A DNA stretch of 64,000 bases from Candidatus Nanohalarchaeota archaeon (GTDB lineage Archaea; Nanohalarchaeota; Nanosalinia; Nanosalinales; Nanosalinaceae): positions 372,001 to 436,000 of the forward strand of contig JALDAJ010000001.1 in assembly GCA_022729235.1 (NCBI GenBank), read 5' to 3'. The notes under the pieces were generated by a model that saw only the letters and a program-made list of their open reading frames with translations, had not been told where the DNA came from and did no database searches. The first letter of the stretch is position 1, and every line of letters starts with the position of its first letter. Positions 1-7,686 of the stretch are shown in pieces. The position numbers and the translations under genes are program-made.

Positions 1-327
1 CAAAGCCATACCGGAACTACTGGAGCCGAAATACTCCTCTATACCCTCGTTCCGACCAGCCAGGAGCACGACCCGGTTAACTCCTTCATCGGAAAGGTGT
101 TCAAGCACGTGTTCAAGGACAGGTTTACCCTCATACTCCTCCATGGAACGGTTCTCTTCGTCACCACAAAGGACAACCGCAGTATCTACAGATTTACCCC
201 GGAAGTAACCGTCTACGAGGTCTTCAACCATCTGTGAACGGTTAAGACCCTTGCCCGACGCCTCCTCATCGATTTTCTCGACCAGTTCTTCCTCAAGTGT
301 AAGGGAAACTCGTTTCTTGGGCATCAT
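1..327 (-). CDS. RHH domain fused to sugar nucleotidyltransferase-like domain (partial, 3' end outside window)
   Basis: The 109 visible codons begin with a ribbon-helix-helix-like segment (strand KKRVSLTL, then two helices including GLNRSQMVEDLV, about residues 2-42). A stretch resembling the N-terminus of NDP-sugar pyrophosphorylases follows: VVLCGDEENR where the family has the glycine-rich nucleotide loop, then GKPVLEHVLEHL and VNRVVLLAGR. The loop departs from the usual AGGxGTR, so activity is uncertain. Two ATGs are in tandem (324 or 327). It is divergent from the epimerase gene, which fits nucleotide-sugar metabolism. The DNA-binding-like N-terminus is unusual and might be autoregulatory or a dimerisation module; that is inference. 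Confidence 0.6.
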   Translation of the reverse strand, partial: MMPKKRVSLTLEEELVEKIDEEASGKGLNRSQMVEDLVDGYFRGKSVDTAVVLCGDEENRSMEEYEGKPVLEHVLEHLSDEGVNRVVLLAGRNEGIEEYFGSSSSGMAL

Positions 328-377
328 GAAAAACTGAGGTACTCAGACTTTAATTATTCGTGCCCGAAACTCTTTCC

Positions 378-1277
378 GTGATAGCGGTAACAGGCGGTGC
401 TGGGTTCATCGGTTCAAGGCTCGCGGAGAGACTGGTTGAAGAAAATGAAGTAATAGTGGTAGACAACCTGTCCTCTGGTAAAAAGGAGAATATTCCCGAA
501 GGAGCAGAGTTCGTAGAGAAAGACATAAAGAACGCTGAACTAGACGTAATCTTCGATAAGGTCGATACAGTCTTCCACTTCGCAGCCAATCCCAAAGTCA
601 ATACGTTCCCTGACGACAGAGGGAAGGATTTCGAGGAGAACCTGGTAGGAACCAAGAACGTTCTCGATGCATGTGTTGACGCAGATGTAGAAGAACTGGT
701 GTTTGCATCTTCTTCCGTCGTGTACGGAGAAAACGCGGAGATACCGACACCTGAAACGCATGAGATAGATCCTATCTCAATGTACGCCGCGACGAAATGC
801 GGTGCAGAACACATGTGCCAGGTCTACTCCCAGATATTTGGCATCGACCTGACGGTACTCCGGTACGCGAACATCATCGGACCAAGGAATCAGAAGGGTG
901 TGATCTGGGACTTCATACACAAGCTGGAAGAGAGTTCTGAAGAACTTGAGATACTCGGCAACGGGAAGCAGAGGAAGTCCTACCTCTACATCAGCGATGC
1001 TGTTGACGCGACCCTGGAAGCGTGGAAGTCGCCAGAAACAGTGTACAACATCGGAAGCGGAGATGCGGTTTCAGTAGATAAGATAGCGGAGATAGTATCA
1101 GACGAGATGTCGCTGAATCCTGAACTCTCCTACACGGGCGGCGAGAAAGGCTGGAAAGGAGACGTACCCGAGATGCGGCTCAGCATCGAGAAGCTGAAGA
1201 ACGAGGGATGGTCACCGGAGGGAAACTCAGTGGAAAGTGTGAGGAAGACCGCGAGAAGACTTCTCGAAAACCGTTAA
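378..1277 (+). CDS. NAD-dependent epimerase/dehydratase (UDP-glucose 4-epimerase-like)
   Basis: Extended short-chain dehydrogenase of about 300 residues, the usual size for GalE-like enzymes that epimerise or dehydrate nucleotide sugars. The N-terminus carries the NAD loop TGGAGFIGS; SSSVVYG and the YAATK catalytic motif (about residues 136-140) follow, then YANIIGPR and a C-terminal substrate domain. I chose GTG at 378 because it gives the canonical MIAVTGG start and lies about 25 bases downstream of a TATA-like tttaatta (349-356), suggesting a leaderless transcript. A GTG at 360 would add six residues. The product probably feeds the glycan genes downstream; the exact sugar cannot be told from sequence. 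Confidence 0.9.
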   Translation: MIAVTGGAGFIGSRLAERLVEENEVIVVDNLSSGKKENIPEGAEFVEKDIKNAELDVIFDKVDTVFHFAANPKVNTFPDDRGKDFEENLVGTKNVLDACVDADVEELVFASSSVVYGENAEIPTPETHEIDPISMYAATKCGAEHMCQVYSQIFGIDLTVLRYANIIGPRNQKGVIWDFIHKLEESSEELEILGNGKQRKSYLYISDAVDATLEAWKSPETVYNIGSGDAVSVDKIAEIVSDEMSLNPELSYTGGEKGWKGDVPEMRLSIEKLKNEGWSPEGNSVESVRKTARRLLENR

Positions 1278-1648
1278 TCTTCTACTCTCTTCTCTAACTT
1301 GATCCTGTCTGTAAACCGGTCGTACTTTTTATCGCTCGACACAATCCGGTCACCCCCAGATCTTACGAGGTGTAGGGCATCAAAAGGCGTGAAACCATCC
1401 TCTTCAATGTATAAAGCCGCGACCTCTATCGCTTCACTATCTCCTTTCACCTCGATAAGTTCTACAGTCTCCGAGACCAGCTTTACAACATTCATGCCCT
1501 CCCTATAACCAACCATCATCAGCTCGACCAGAGTGTATTCCGAAGTCCACAGGTCATTCTTGTGCTCCCTGAAAACCTCTTCCGCAGCTTCTGTTAACCA
1601 GTCTTCTTCCTGTATGAGCGCCAGCAAGAAATCGGTATCAGCGTACAT
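1274..1648 (-). CDS. vapC: PIN-domain toxin-like ribonuclease (VapC type)
   Basis: A 124-residue PIN-domain protein. The acidic residues expected to bind metal are visible: Asp4 in MYADTDFL, the Glu in TLVELM, the Asp in TPFDALHL and the Asp in SSDKKYD. The family cleaves specific RNAs and is held inactive by a partner antitoxin. The ATG at 1648 follows the stop of the AbrB-like gene by one base, the usual coupling of a VapBC operon; a longer frame to 1705 would run into the antitoxin gene. Its stop overlaps the convergent epimerase stop by four bases (TTAA). Confidence 0.85.
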   Translation of the reverse strand: MYADTDFLLALIQEEDWLTEAAEEVFREHKNDLWTSEYTLVELMMVGYREGMNVVKLVSETVELIEVKGDSEAIEVAALYIEEDGFTPFDALHLVRSGGDRIVSSDKKYDRFTDRIKLEKRVED

Positions 1649-1649
1649 C

Positions 1650-1874
1650 CTATCTTCCTGCCTGCTCCTTTGCCTCTTCAAGAGCTTCTTTTTTGAGTTC
1701 ATCAACAGACTTATCTACATCAGAGAAATTTTGCCTGAGAGCTTCCAGCGGGTCGCTGGACACCGGTATCAGAACCAGTCTATCGCCCTTGCGAACTAGG
1801 TGAAACCGTTCACCCAGATCCCTCCGAACATCCTTCGGAATGTAAATCCGCCCATCTGATACATCCACTTCCAT
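1650..1874 (-). CDS. AbrB/SpoVT-type antitoxin
   Basis: A 74-residue protein with a swapped-hairpin AbrB domain in its first 45 residues (VSDGRIYIPKDVRRDLG, then GDRLVLIPV). The charged C-terminal tail is of the kind that wraps the PIN toxin. It is first in a two-gene operon with the PIN gene and probably autorepresses it. A TATA-like tract at 1890-1906 lies in the shared upstream region with the divergent msrB. AbrB-PIN pairing is common in archaea, so the family call is firm although the target is unknown. Confidence 0.85.
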   Translation of the reverse strand: MEVDVSDGRIYIPKDVRRDLGERFHLVRKGDRLVLIPVSSDPLEALRQNFSDVDKSVDELKKEALEEAKEQAGR

Positions 1875-1943
1875 AAAAACCCGTTATACTCCAAAATTTA
1901 AATATTTTTCCGAAAAGTTAGAAAATCGGAAACCGTTAACCTG

Positions 1944-2366
1944 ATGAGTGTTGGACATCAATTCACAGCCATGACTCAAGAAGACTTACCGGAGAGCGAT
2001 GAAGAGTGGCGCGAGAAGCTGTCTGGGGATGAGTACCGCATCCTCCGCGAATCAGGCACTGAGCCGCGCGGAACCGGCAAATACCTGGAGAAAGACGATG
2101 AAGGAGTCTACCGCTGTAAAGCCTGTGGTCAGGAACTCTTCCCAAGCAACTACAAGTTCCCGAGCGATGGCTGGCCCAGTTTCTACGATGCAAAAGAAGA
2201 TAGCGTCGAGTTCAGGAAAGACGAGAGCCACGGCATGACAAGGACTGAAGTAGTGTGTTCTAACTGTAAGTCTCACCTCGGACACGTGTTTGAAGACGGA
2301 CCGGAACCTACTGGTAAGCGCTTCTGCGTGAACTCCGTAGCGCTAGAATTCGAAGAAAAAGGATGA
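1944..2366 (+). CDS. msrB: Peptide-methionine (R)-S-oxide reductase MsrB
   Basis: Reduces the R epimer of methionine sulfoxide in proteins, a repair function. Zinc ligands are in two CxxC motifs (CKACG and CSNCK), the fold motif GWPSF is present, and the catalytic cysteine is in RFCVNS near the C-terminus, with SHLGHVF between. The resolving cysteine some MsrBs carry before GWPSF is an Asp here, so recycling may use another thiol. The ATG at 1971 (MTQEDLPES) is an alternative start nine codons in; the family N-terminus is variable, so neither can be excluded. It is monocistronic between convergent and divergent neighbours. Confidence 0.93.
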   Translation: MSVGHQFTAMTQEDLPESDEEWREKLSGDEYRILRESGTEPRGTGKYLEKDDEGVYRCKACGQELFPSNYKFPSDGWPSFYDAKEDSVEFRKDESHGMTRTEVVCSNCKSHLGHVFEDGPEPTGKRFCVNSVALEFEEKG

Positions 2367-2373
2367 TAGAAAA

Positions 2374-2394
2374 GTAGAGGTATAGGCTCTCTAC
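2374..2394. terminator. Hairpin between convergent msrB and PAPS-reductase-like gene
   Basis: GTAGAG and CTCTAC form a 6-bp stem with a 9-base loop in the 29-base gap between two convergent genes. The position suits a bidirectional terminator, but there is no long T-run, so the role is inferred. Confidence 0.35.
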
Positions 2395-2395
2395 A

Positions 2396-3310
2396 TCACA
2401 TATATCCAAGCTGTCTCAGGCGATTCATTATCTCTTTGTCGTCCTTGTTCTGGGCTCTTCCAGCGCGTTCCTTAGTGTTCTCCACATCCTGGAGCCACGC
2501 CGGCATCTCATCGCTCTTGTCTGTCGAGACCTCCGAGCCGAGCGAGCGGTATCCTGCCCAGTACTTCGGGCTAATCGGGACATCCTCCTTGGAAACTCCT
2601 TCCGGCAGGTCGTCCTCGCTTTCAGGGTACTCGTCAAGTTCCACATCAGTCACATCCGGCACCATGTGGAACCAGGATACGTCCCAGACCTCTCTTTCGT
2701 CGAACTGAAGGATAGGGTGGACGCGCATGTGTCCGGGATTGTCTCTCGGAGAGTAGAAGTCCTCGTCACCTCTCGACTCGTGTTCATCCCACCGCACACC
2801 GTTGATTACCGCGTCGATACCATGGTTCTCCAGCAGTTCGTTCATCGGAACCGTCTTCAGAAGGTGGTTGCCCGCCTCAGTATCCATCAGCCACGGCACC
2901 TCCTCGTAGTCTCCAACGCGTTCCGCCTCTCTCTGGTTCCGTTCGTTTAACTCTTCGACAGGTACTTTGTCACCGGGCTTGTCAGCCTTTTCTATCAGGT
3001 CCTCGTTCTTCGCGACCATGATGTCGAAGCCCCATTTCTCCGCTATCTCTTTTACGTAGTCCTCCAGCTCGTCAAAGTGCTGTCCATGGTCCACGAACAT
3101 GAACCGTGGTTTCTCGAATCCTTCGTCCTCACAGACTCTCTTCACGAGCCACGCCGTTAAAGTAGAGTCTTTACCACCGGTGAAGCCGATGACAGTGTTC
3201 CCAGAGTCGTGCTCCTCAAGGGCGCGCTTAACGACTTCCTCGCCGGCGCGAATCTTGGCTTTTAACGGTGCGTTCTCGATCTCGTCACGTGTTACAGGCG
3301 GTTCAGGCAT
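2396..3310 (-). CDS. PAPS reductase/CysD-like ATP-pyrophosphatase family protein
   Basis: A 304-residue PP-loop protein with the FTGGKDST motif near residues 43-50, VDHGQHFDEL, INGVRWDEHESRG and YRSLGSEVSTD. This resembles the sulfate adenylyltransferase CysD/PAPS reductase fold and a haloarchaeal subgroup of it. The expected chemistry is ATP or APS/PAPS-linked sulfur transfer, but the catalytic C-terminal cysteine of true CysH is not visible, so the substrate is open. It overlaps the FkbM methyltransferase gene by one base and may share a transcript with the phosphatase-like gene upstream, raising the possibility of sulfated glycans. It ends in a NRLRQLGYM tail shared with two small RHH proteins in this window. 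Confidence 0.75.
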   Translation of the reverse strand: MPEPPVTRDEIENAPLKAKIRAGEEVVKRALEEHDSGNTVIGFTGGKDSTLTAWLVKRVCEDEGFEKPRFMFVDHGQHFDELEDYVKEIAEKWGFDIMVAKNEDLIEKADKPGDKVPVEELNERNQREAERVGDYEEVPWLMDTEAGNHLLKTVPMNELLENHGIDAVINGVRWDEHESRGDEDFYSPRDNPGHMRVHPILQFDEREVWDVSWFHMVPDVTDVELDEYPESEDDLPEGVSKEDVPISPKYWAGYRSLGSEVSTDKSDEMPAWLQDVENTKERAGRAQNKDDKEIMNRLRQLGYM

Positions 3311-4065
3311 TAGTTTTCACCAGTATTTTTTGTTGCATAGAGAATCCCTGTTCCGGAACTATGAGATACGAAATCTATCTCGAACCCGTTTTCCTCTAGT
3401 TTTTCGATTATCGGTTTCTCGGTGCTGTGAGTCTCCATGGCTATTTTCTGTATCTTCACGAGATTCTCGGGCGTGATAGCCTCGAATATATCGGCTTCAC
3501 TGCTTTCGCAGTCGACCTTGAGAAACTGTATTTCGCCTACCTCGTCCACAACATCATTTATTGAGACCGTTTCTATCTCCTGGTCGCCCTCATCTCTTAC
3601 CGAGTTAGTACCTGTCTGACCGGATTTTTTGAGTTTCTCAGTTCCTGTGGTGGCGTAAACCGCCTTATTCCGTGTATCAACGTTTTCTAGGTCGTTACGC
3701 CTCACGTTCTCCTCAAATATCTCGAAGTTCTCTTCCTCTGGCTCGAAGCTGTAGACTTTCCCGGCGTTCCTGGCAGCCAGGACAGTAAATGAACCTATGT
3801 GGGCGCCGATATCTACCACGGTGTCACCTTCTTCAACGCCGAAGTTCTTGGTGTAGTCTTCGTCTACAAAGATCTCTCTCAGGACGTACCTGTCATCAGT
3901 GTTCCCTCTCGCCAGGAATTCTTCGCCTTCACGCGTCCAGTAAGTAATCCTGTCTTTCCTGAGCAACTTGTTGAGGTAAAAATCATACCAGTTATCGAAA
4001 ACTCTTATACGTCCTTTAAACGCCTTTAAAGCCTCGGAAAACTTAACCACTACTTTCCACTCCAT
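3310..4065 (-). CDS. FkbM family methyltransferase
   Basis: A 251-residue class I SAM-dependent methyltransferase of the FkbM group. Motif I is VVDIGAHIGSFTVLAARN, followed by VYSFEPEEENFEIFEENV, and FLKVDCESSEADIF matches the FkbM signature. The family O-methylates sugars or other small hydroxyls. The ATG at 4065 lies inside the upstream phosphatase-like gene (23-base overlap), so the three genes 2396-4825 probably form one operon. The role in surface glycan modification is inferred from neighbours. Confidence 0.85.
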   Translation of the reverse strand: MEWKVVVKFSEALKAFKGRIRVFDNWYDFYLNKLLRKDRITYWTREGEEFLARGNTDDRYVLREIFVDEDYTKNFGVEEGDTVVDIGAHIGSFTVLAARNAGKVYSFEPEEENFEIFEENVRRNDLENVDTRNKAVYATTGTEKLKKSGQTGTNSVRDEGDQEIETVSINDVVDEVGEIQFLKVDCESSEADIFEAITPENLVKIQKIAMETHSTEKPIIEKLEENGFEIDFVSHSSGTGILYATKNTGEN

Positions 4066-4825
4066 AGTAAGCTTTTATCGCTTTCCCGACGTCCTCAGGC
4101 TGTCCTATCTTGTAGTCAAGGTTTTTCTTGATAAGTACCGCGTCCTCGTGGTGGTCACCCTCCAGCTCTCCGTGAGGTGTTTCCTCCGGTAGAGTCTGTA
4201 CACGACCTTCTCCAAACTCCGCGAACCCGTGGTCGCTCAGGACTATCAGCGGCTCGTCAGAATCAAAGTCATAGTACTCCAGTAGTTCTCCGAGGACGTC
4301 ATCCATCCTCCGGTACCAGTCCAGGACAAGTTCTTTGTCGTTCCAGTAGAAATGACTGACGCGGTCGAGCTGCATGAAGACAACGGCGAAAAAGTCCGGC
4401 TCCTCTTCAAGGACTTCTCTGCATTTCCTGAGTAGTTTCCTGCGGTCTGCTTCCAGCTCGTCGAGGTCGCTGGATACGCCGAAACCTTCCGGCTCGTAAT
4501 CCGTATTATAGTTAATCGGCGGTATCACCGCAGGTACCTGTAGAACGCGGGCTTCAACCTCTTTGTCAAACTCCTCCCAGACAAATGTGCCGTCGATGTC
4601 TCCCTGTTTCTGTAGTTCGTCATCGACCACGAAGTCTTTATGGCCGTGTTCTTCCTGTCTCAACCCTGTGAAGATTGATGTCCAGAGAGGCGCGCTTTTA
4701 GGCGTTTCTTCGACGGTAATGGTCTTGTACTCGCACTCTCGCATGAGCCTGTCGAAGTTCGGTAACTCGTCCCTGTGAGGCTTGATGATATCCCATGTCG
4801 CGGCGTCTATCCCTATTACCTTCAT
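4043..4825 (-). CDS. Alkaline-phosphatase-superfamily protein (phosphodiesterase/nucleotide pyrophosphatase-like)
   Basis: About 260 residues with the superfamily hallmarks: VIGIDAATWD at the N-terminus (first metal Asp), SAPLWTSIFTG carrying the probable Thr/Ser nucleophile, MQLDRVSHFYW, and IVLSDHGFAEFG with the Asp-His metal pair. A late GDHHEDAV supplies further histidines. Such proteins hydrolyse phosphate mono- or diesters or sulfate esters and recur in haloarchaeal surface-glycan clusters. The start at 4825 gives the natural MKVIGID; a frame opening at 4855 adds ten unlikely residues. It heads the 4825-2396 operon. Confidence 0.8.
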   Translation of the reverse strand: MKVIGIDAATWDIIKPHRDELPNFDRLMRECEYKTITVEETPKSAPLWTSIFTGLRQEEHGHKDFVVDDELQKQGDIDGTFVWEEFDKEVEARVLQVPAVIPPINYNTDYEPEGFGVSSDLDELEADRRKLLRKCREVLEEEPDFFAVVFMQLDRVSHFYWNDKELVLDWYRRMDDVLGELLEYYDFDSDEPLIVLSDHGFAEFGEGRVQTLPEETPHGELEGDHHEDAVLIKKNLDYKIGQPEDVGKAIKAYYGVESSG

Positions 4826-4908
4826 TCGAAAACTCGCCTCGCGTGTTTTCTGCAAGAAGATTTTGTAAATCTTCGTTCGAAACTCACCTGATTTTCAACC
4901 ATTATCCT

Positions 4909-5109
4909 CTACTCCATGTATCCTAGTTCCTTCAGTTTCTTCCCGATTTGTTTAGCTTCTTCCTCGGATATCTTTTCCTCGGATTCCATATCCTTGACCG
5001 CTACGTGCTCCAGGAAGCTCCTGACGGAGCCGAAGGACTGGTCCTCGATGTAATCTTTAACGTCTTCCACGAAATCTCGCTTGAATGAGACGGTCGTATA
5101 ATCCGACAT
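4909..5109 (-). CDS. Small RHH protein with LGY C-terminal tail
   Basis: A 66-residue protein. The N-terminal strand YTTVSFK and two helices (FVEDVKDYIEDQ, SVRSFLEHVAVK) suggest a ribbon-helix-helix DNA-binding fold. The C-terminus GKKLKELGYME is nearly the same as that of the small protein at 7434-7649 and resembles the tail of the PAPS-reductase-like protein. A perfect 18-bp AT palindrome begins two bases upstream of the start, a plausible self-operator. It is divergent from the flippase gene and might regulate it. No toxin partner is adjacent. Confidence 0.65.
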   Translation of the reverse strand: MSDYTTVSFKRDFVEDVKDYIEDQSFGSVRSFLEHVAVKDMESEEKISEEEAKQIGKKLKELGYME

Positions 5110-5110
5110 C

Positions 5111-5128
5111 TTAATTAAATTTAATTAA
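5111..5128. promoter_or_regulatory. Perfect 18-bp AT palindrome upstream of small RHH gene
   Basis: TTAATTAAATTTAATTAA equals its own reverse complement and lies two bases before the RHH gene start. RHH dimers bind short inverted repeats, so this is a candidate autoregulatory operator; it may also include the archaeal TATA/BRE. The role is inferred. Confidence 0.45.
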
Positions 5129-5204
5129 CAACCGCTTATAAGTCCTTGGAGATCCTCTGTCCGCACTGGAACCCTATTAAATCCAGAAGACCGGAAACTA
5201 GTGT

Positions 5205-6737
5205 ATGTCGAACAGAACCCTGAATATACTGGTAAAGGGTGCAGGACTCGCCGCATTGGGAATGGTGATTTCCAAGTTCCTGAGCTACCTCTACCGCGCC
5301 GTAGTCGCCCGGATGATAGGACCGGAGGCTTACGGTCAGCTCTCGCTGGCGCTGATGGTTCTGAACGTTGTCGGCGTAATCGCTTACCTCGGGCTTGACA
5401 CAGGGATGCAGAAGTTTATCGCGAAGTACCGCGAAAAGAATGAACCGTCCTCTATCAGAGGTACATTTCTCTCCGCCTTCCACATCGGTATACCCGTTGC
5501 TCTCACGATGAGCGCTATCATGTTTCTTTCAGCAGACTTTGTCGCAATGAACATATTCGAGAGTCCTGAACTCGCACCTCTCATAAAGGTGCTGGCGTTC
5601 GTGCCGCCTTTCGGCGTGGTCTCCCAGATCAGTCTTTCAACCACTCTCGGCTTCGAGAAAATGAAGTACCGTGTACTGACAAAACAGGTATTCCAGAACA
5701 TCGTACAGCTACTGGCGACGGTAGGCTTCATCTACATGGGATACGGCGTCGTAGGCGCGGCAGGAGGCTGGCTTGTAGGAACAGTGCTTGGTGCATTCGC
5801 CATACTCTACTTCGCCTGGAAGTTGATCGGACCGTTGAAAGGCACCACCAGGGACTACAACCACCATGAGCTTTTCAACTACTCCTTCCCTCTTCTGCTC
5901 TCCGGCGTGATCGGCACTCTGCTCGGGATGGCGGATACCGCGCTGATAGGTTATTTCATGGACGATGCCTCGGTAGGATTCTACAACGCCGCTCTTCCTA
6001 TCGCTGCACTAATACTCCTGCCTTACAGCGCATTCAGCGGTCTCGCATTGCCCTCGATGTCCCGCGTGGTTGAAAGCGAAGAGCTGGAGCTGTCCTCGGT
6101 ACTGAAAACTCTTACACGGTGGACTTTCCTCGTATCATTCCCTGCAGCAGTCCTCATGATACTGTTCTCCGAGCAGGTCCTGCACCTGCTGTTCGGTCGA
6201 GAGTACACTGTCGCATCAACCGCATTAATCATCCTTTCTCTGGGCTACATGTTCTCGACAGCGGTAGGACACCTCGGAAAGGTCATCAAGGCGATAGGCA
6301 GGACAGAGATAATCTTCAGGAACACTGTCGGCAACCTATTTCTCAACATAATACTGAACGTGATACTCATCCCCCGGTACGGCATCGTCGGCGCGGCGAT
6401 AGCGACCGCCGTATCGACCGTTTTCGTCAATACTCTACTGTTGATAGAGACCTACTACTTCGAGAGAACGCATCCGTTCTCCCGGCACAACTGGAAACCC
6501 GTGGCGGCGGCGATACCTGGAGTCATACTGATCTACTTCGCGCTTGAAACCCTCTATACAACGGTGCCGTTCTGGACACTGGTACCCGGTGGAATCGCGT
6601 TCGGTGTAATCTACCTTCTCGCGGTGATAGGTCTCGGAGCTGTACGGGAAGAAGACCGCGACATAATCGTCGGCGGGTTCAGGATGATAAACCAGGAAGA
6701 ACTTGGCGAGAAAGTCGCCGACCTTTTAATTAGATAA
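5205..6737 (+). CDS. Oligosaccharide/lipid-linked glycan flippase (MOP superfamily, Wzx-like)
   Basis: A 510-residue polytopic membrane protein with roughly 12-14 hydrophobic segments and the N-terminal ILVKGAGLAALGMVISKFLS typical of polysaccharide biosynthesis flippases. It also has RMIGPEAYGQLSLAL and the repeated VGAAGGW/VGAAIATAVST pattern. The family flips lipid-linked oligosaccharides across the cytoplasmic membrane for S-layer glycoprotein glycosylation or polysaccharide export. A TATA-like cttataag at 5134-5141 precedes the ATG. It lies among glycan genes, which supports the call; it is too long for a simple MATE pump and is quite unlike the MATE gene at 53.9 kb. Confidence 0.88.
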   Translation: MSNRTLNILVKGAGLAALGMVISKFLSYLYRAVVARMIGPEAYGQLSLALMVLNVVGVIAYLGLDTGMQKFIAKYREKNEPSSIRGTFLSAFHIGIPVALTMSAIMFLSADFVAMNIFESPELAPLIKVLAFVPPFGVVSQISLSTTLGFEKMKYRVLTKQVFQNIVQLLATVGFIYMGYGVVGAAGGWLVGTVLGAFAILYFAWKLIGPLKGTTRDYNHHELFNYSFPLLLSGVIGTLLGMADTALIGYFMDDASVGFYNAALPIAALILLPYSAFSGLALPSMSRVVESEELELSSVLKTLTRWTFLVSFPAAVLMILFSEQVLHLLFGREYTVASTALIILSLGYMFSTAVGHLGKVIKAIGRTEIIFRNTVGNLFLNIILNVILIPRYGIVGAAIATAVSTVFVNTLLLIETYYFERTHPFSRHNWKPVAAAIPGVILIYFALETLYTTVPFWTLVPGGIAFGVIYLLAVIGLGAVREEDRDIIVGGFRMINQEELGEKVADLLIR

Positions 6738-6759
6738 AAGCCTTCCATAAATAACGTAC

Positions 6760-7437
6760 GTGATAAAACGCAGATTAAAATCAGGGGTAAAGGAAAACAA
6801 AGCATCAGCACTGTTCCTGCTACAAATATACAAACACATCTTCCGGTTCTATTACAGGTTCAAGACATGGTGGATGTACGGCAGGAGATACGAGGCTGAC
6901 ATGGATCCTTTTAACCTGATCTGGGTAAATCCTGCGGAAATCGAGAACAAGTTGGAAAAGAAGGAACGGAAATACTTTTTTGCAAGCCATGTCCGGGGCG
7001 GAGACTGGGACCTCAAAACCGACGATTTTGAGAATTCAGGGCAGTTCAGGCGCGTAAAGAAAGTAGTGGAGGACGGAGATGGCGATGAAAAGACAAGAGA
7101 ACTCTACAATTCAATCAGGAAAAATGGGTACAAGACGCAGGAAGAACTCTCTAAAGAGACTGTCACAGCCACTTCCAAGGATACCACCATCGATCCCTAC
7201 CTGGGAGAGATAAACGAGATAATGGTATGCATAGGTAGAGAAGGAGACATACTATTCCGGGATGGCGGGCACCGTTTATCGATAGCTAAAATACTGGATA
7301 TAGAGAGCATACCTGTCAGAGTAGTCAAGAGACACCGAAAATGGCAGGAAAAAAGAGACAGGGCTATAAATAATCCTGAAAGCCTCGACGATAGATACCT
7401 GAGACATCCTGACATCAAGCCGCTTCTCAAAGACTAA
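6760..7437 (+). CDS. ParB/sulfiredoxin-fold-like protein of unknown role in glycan locus
   Basis: A 225-residue protein whose residues about 150-200 resemble the ParB-like fold: an initial strand (EINEIMVCIGREGDILF), then the DGGHRLSIAKIL motif and IPVRVVKRH. The GxHR core is the signature of ParB/sulfiredoxin-like nucleotide-binding proteins. The N-terminal half has a hydrophobic, aromatic segment (FLLQIYKHIFRFYYRFKTWW) that may contact membrane. It starts with GTG 22 bases after the flippase stop, so the two are probably co-transcribed. I do not recognise a specific function; a kinase-like or NTPase role on glycan precursors is possible. Confidence 0.55.
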   Translation: MIKRRLKSGVKENKASALFLLQIYKHIFRFYYRFKTWWMYGRRYEADMDPFNLIWVNPAEIENKLEKKERKYFFASHVRGGDWDLKTDDFENSGQFRRVKKVVEDGDGDEKTRELYNSIRKNGYKTQEELSKETVTATSKDTTIDPYLGEINEIMVCIGREGDILFRDGGHRLSIAKILDIESIPVRVVKRHRKWQEKRDRAINNPESLDDRYLRHPDIKPLLKD

Positions 7438-7649
7438 TCCAGGTATCCCAGTCCGCGTAGCCGTTTCTTGACCTCTTCTTCCTCTTCCTCACTGTAAGAA
7501 GACTCCTGCTGTTCTTTCTCCTTCTTTATCTTATCGACGACCTGCTCAAGAAGGTGCTCGATGTATTCTCCCGTATCATCGAAGTCTTTTTCCTCTGCAC
7601 GCGCCTCTAGAACACTGTAAATATCATCGTCTACTTCAACTGTCGCCAT
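7434..7649 (-). CDS. Small RHH-like protein with LGY C-terminal tail
   Basis: A 71-residue acidic protein. It begins with ATVEVDDDIYSVLEARAEE and continues into TGEYIEHLLEQVV, a ribbon-helix-helix pattern of one strand and two helices. A charged, probably coiled tail ends in KKRLRGLGYLD, matching the tail of the protein at 4909-5109. Its stop overlaps the convergent ParB-like gene by four bases (CTAA). It may regulate local glycan genes or pair with another protein through the tail; both are inference. Confidence 0.6.
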   Translation of the reverse strand: MATVEVDDDIYSVLEARAEEKDFDDTGEYIEHLLEQVVDKIKKEKEQQESSYSEEEEEEVKKRLRGLGYLD

Positions 7650-7686
7650 CTTTTAACCACTACCTCTAGCTTGAAACACTCATCTT

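Noticed and set aside
360-377. GTG at 360 as start of the epimerase
   Set aside because: It adds PETLSV before the canonical MIAVTGG and lies too close to the TATA-like box for leaderless initiation.
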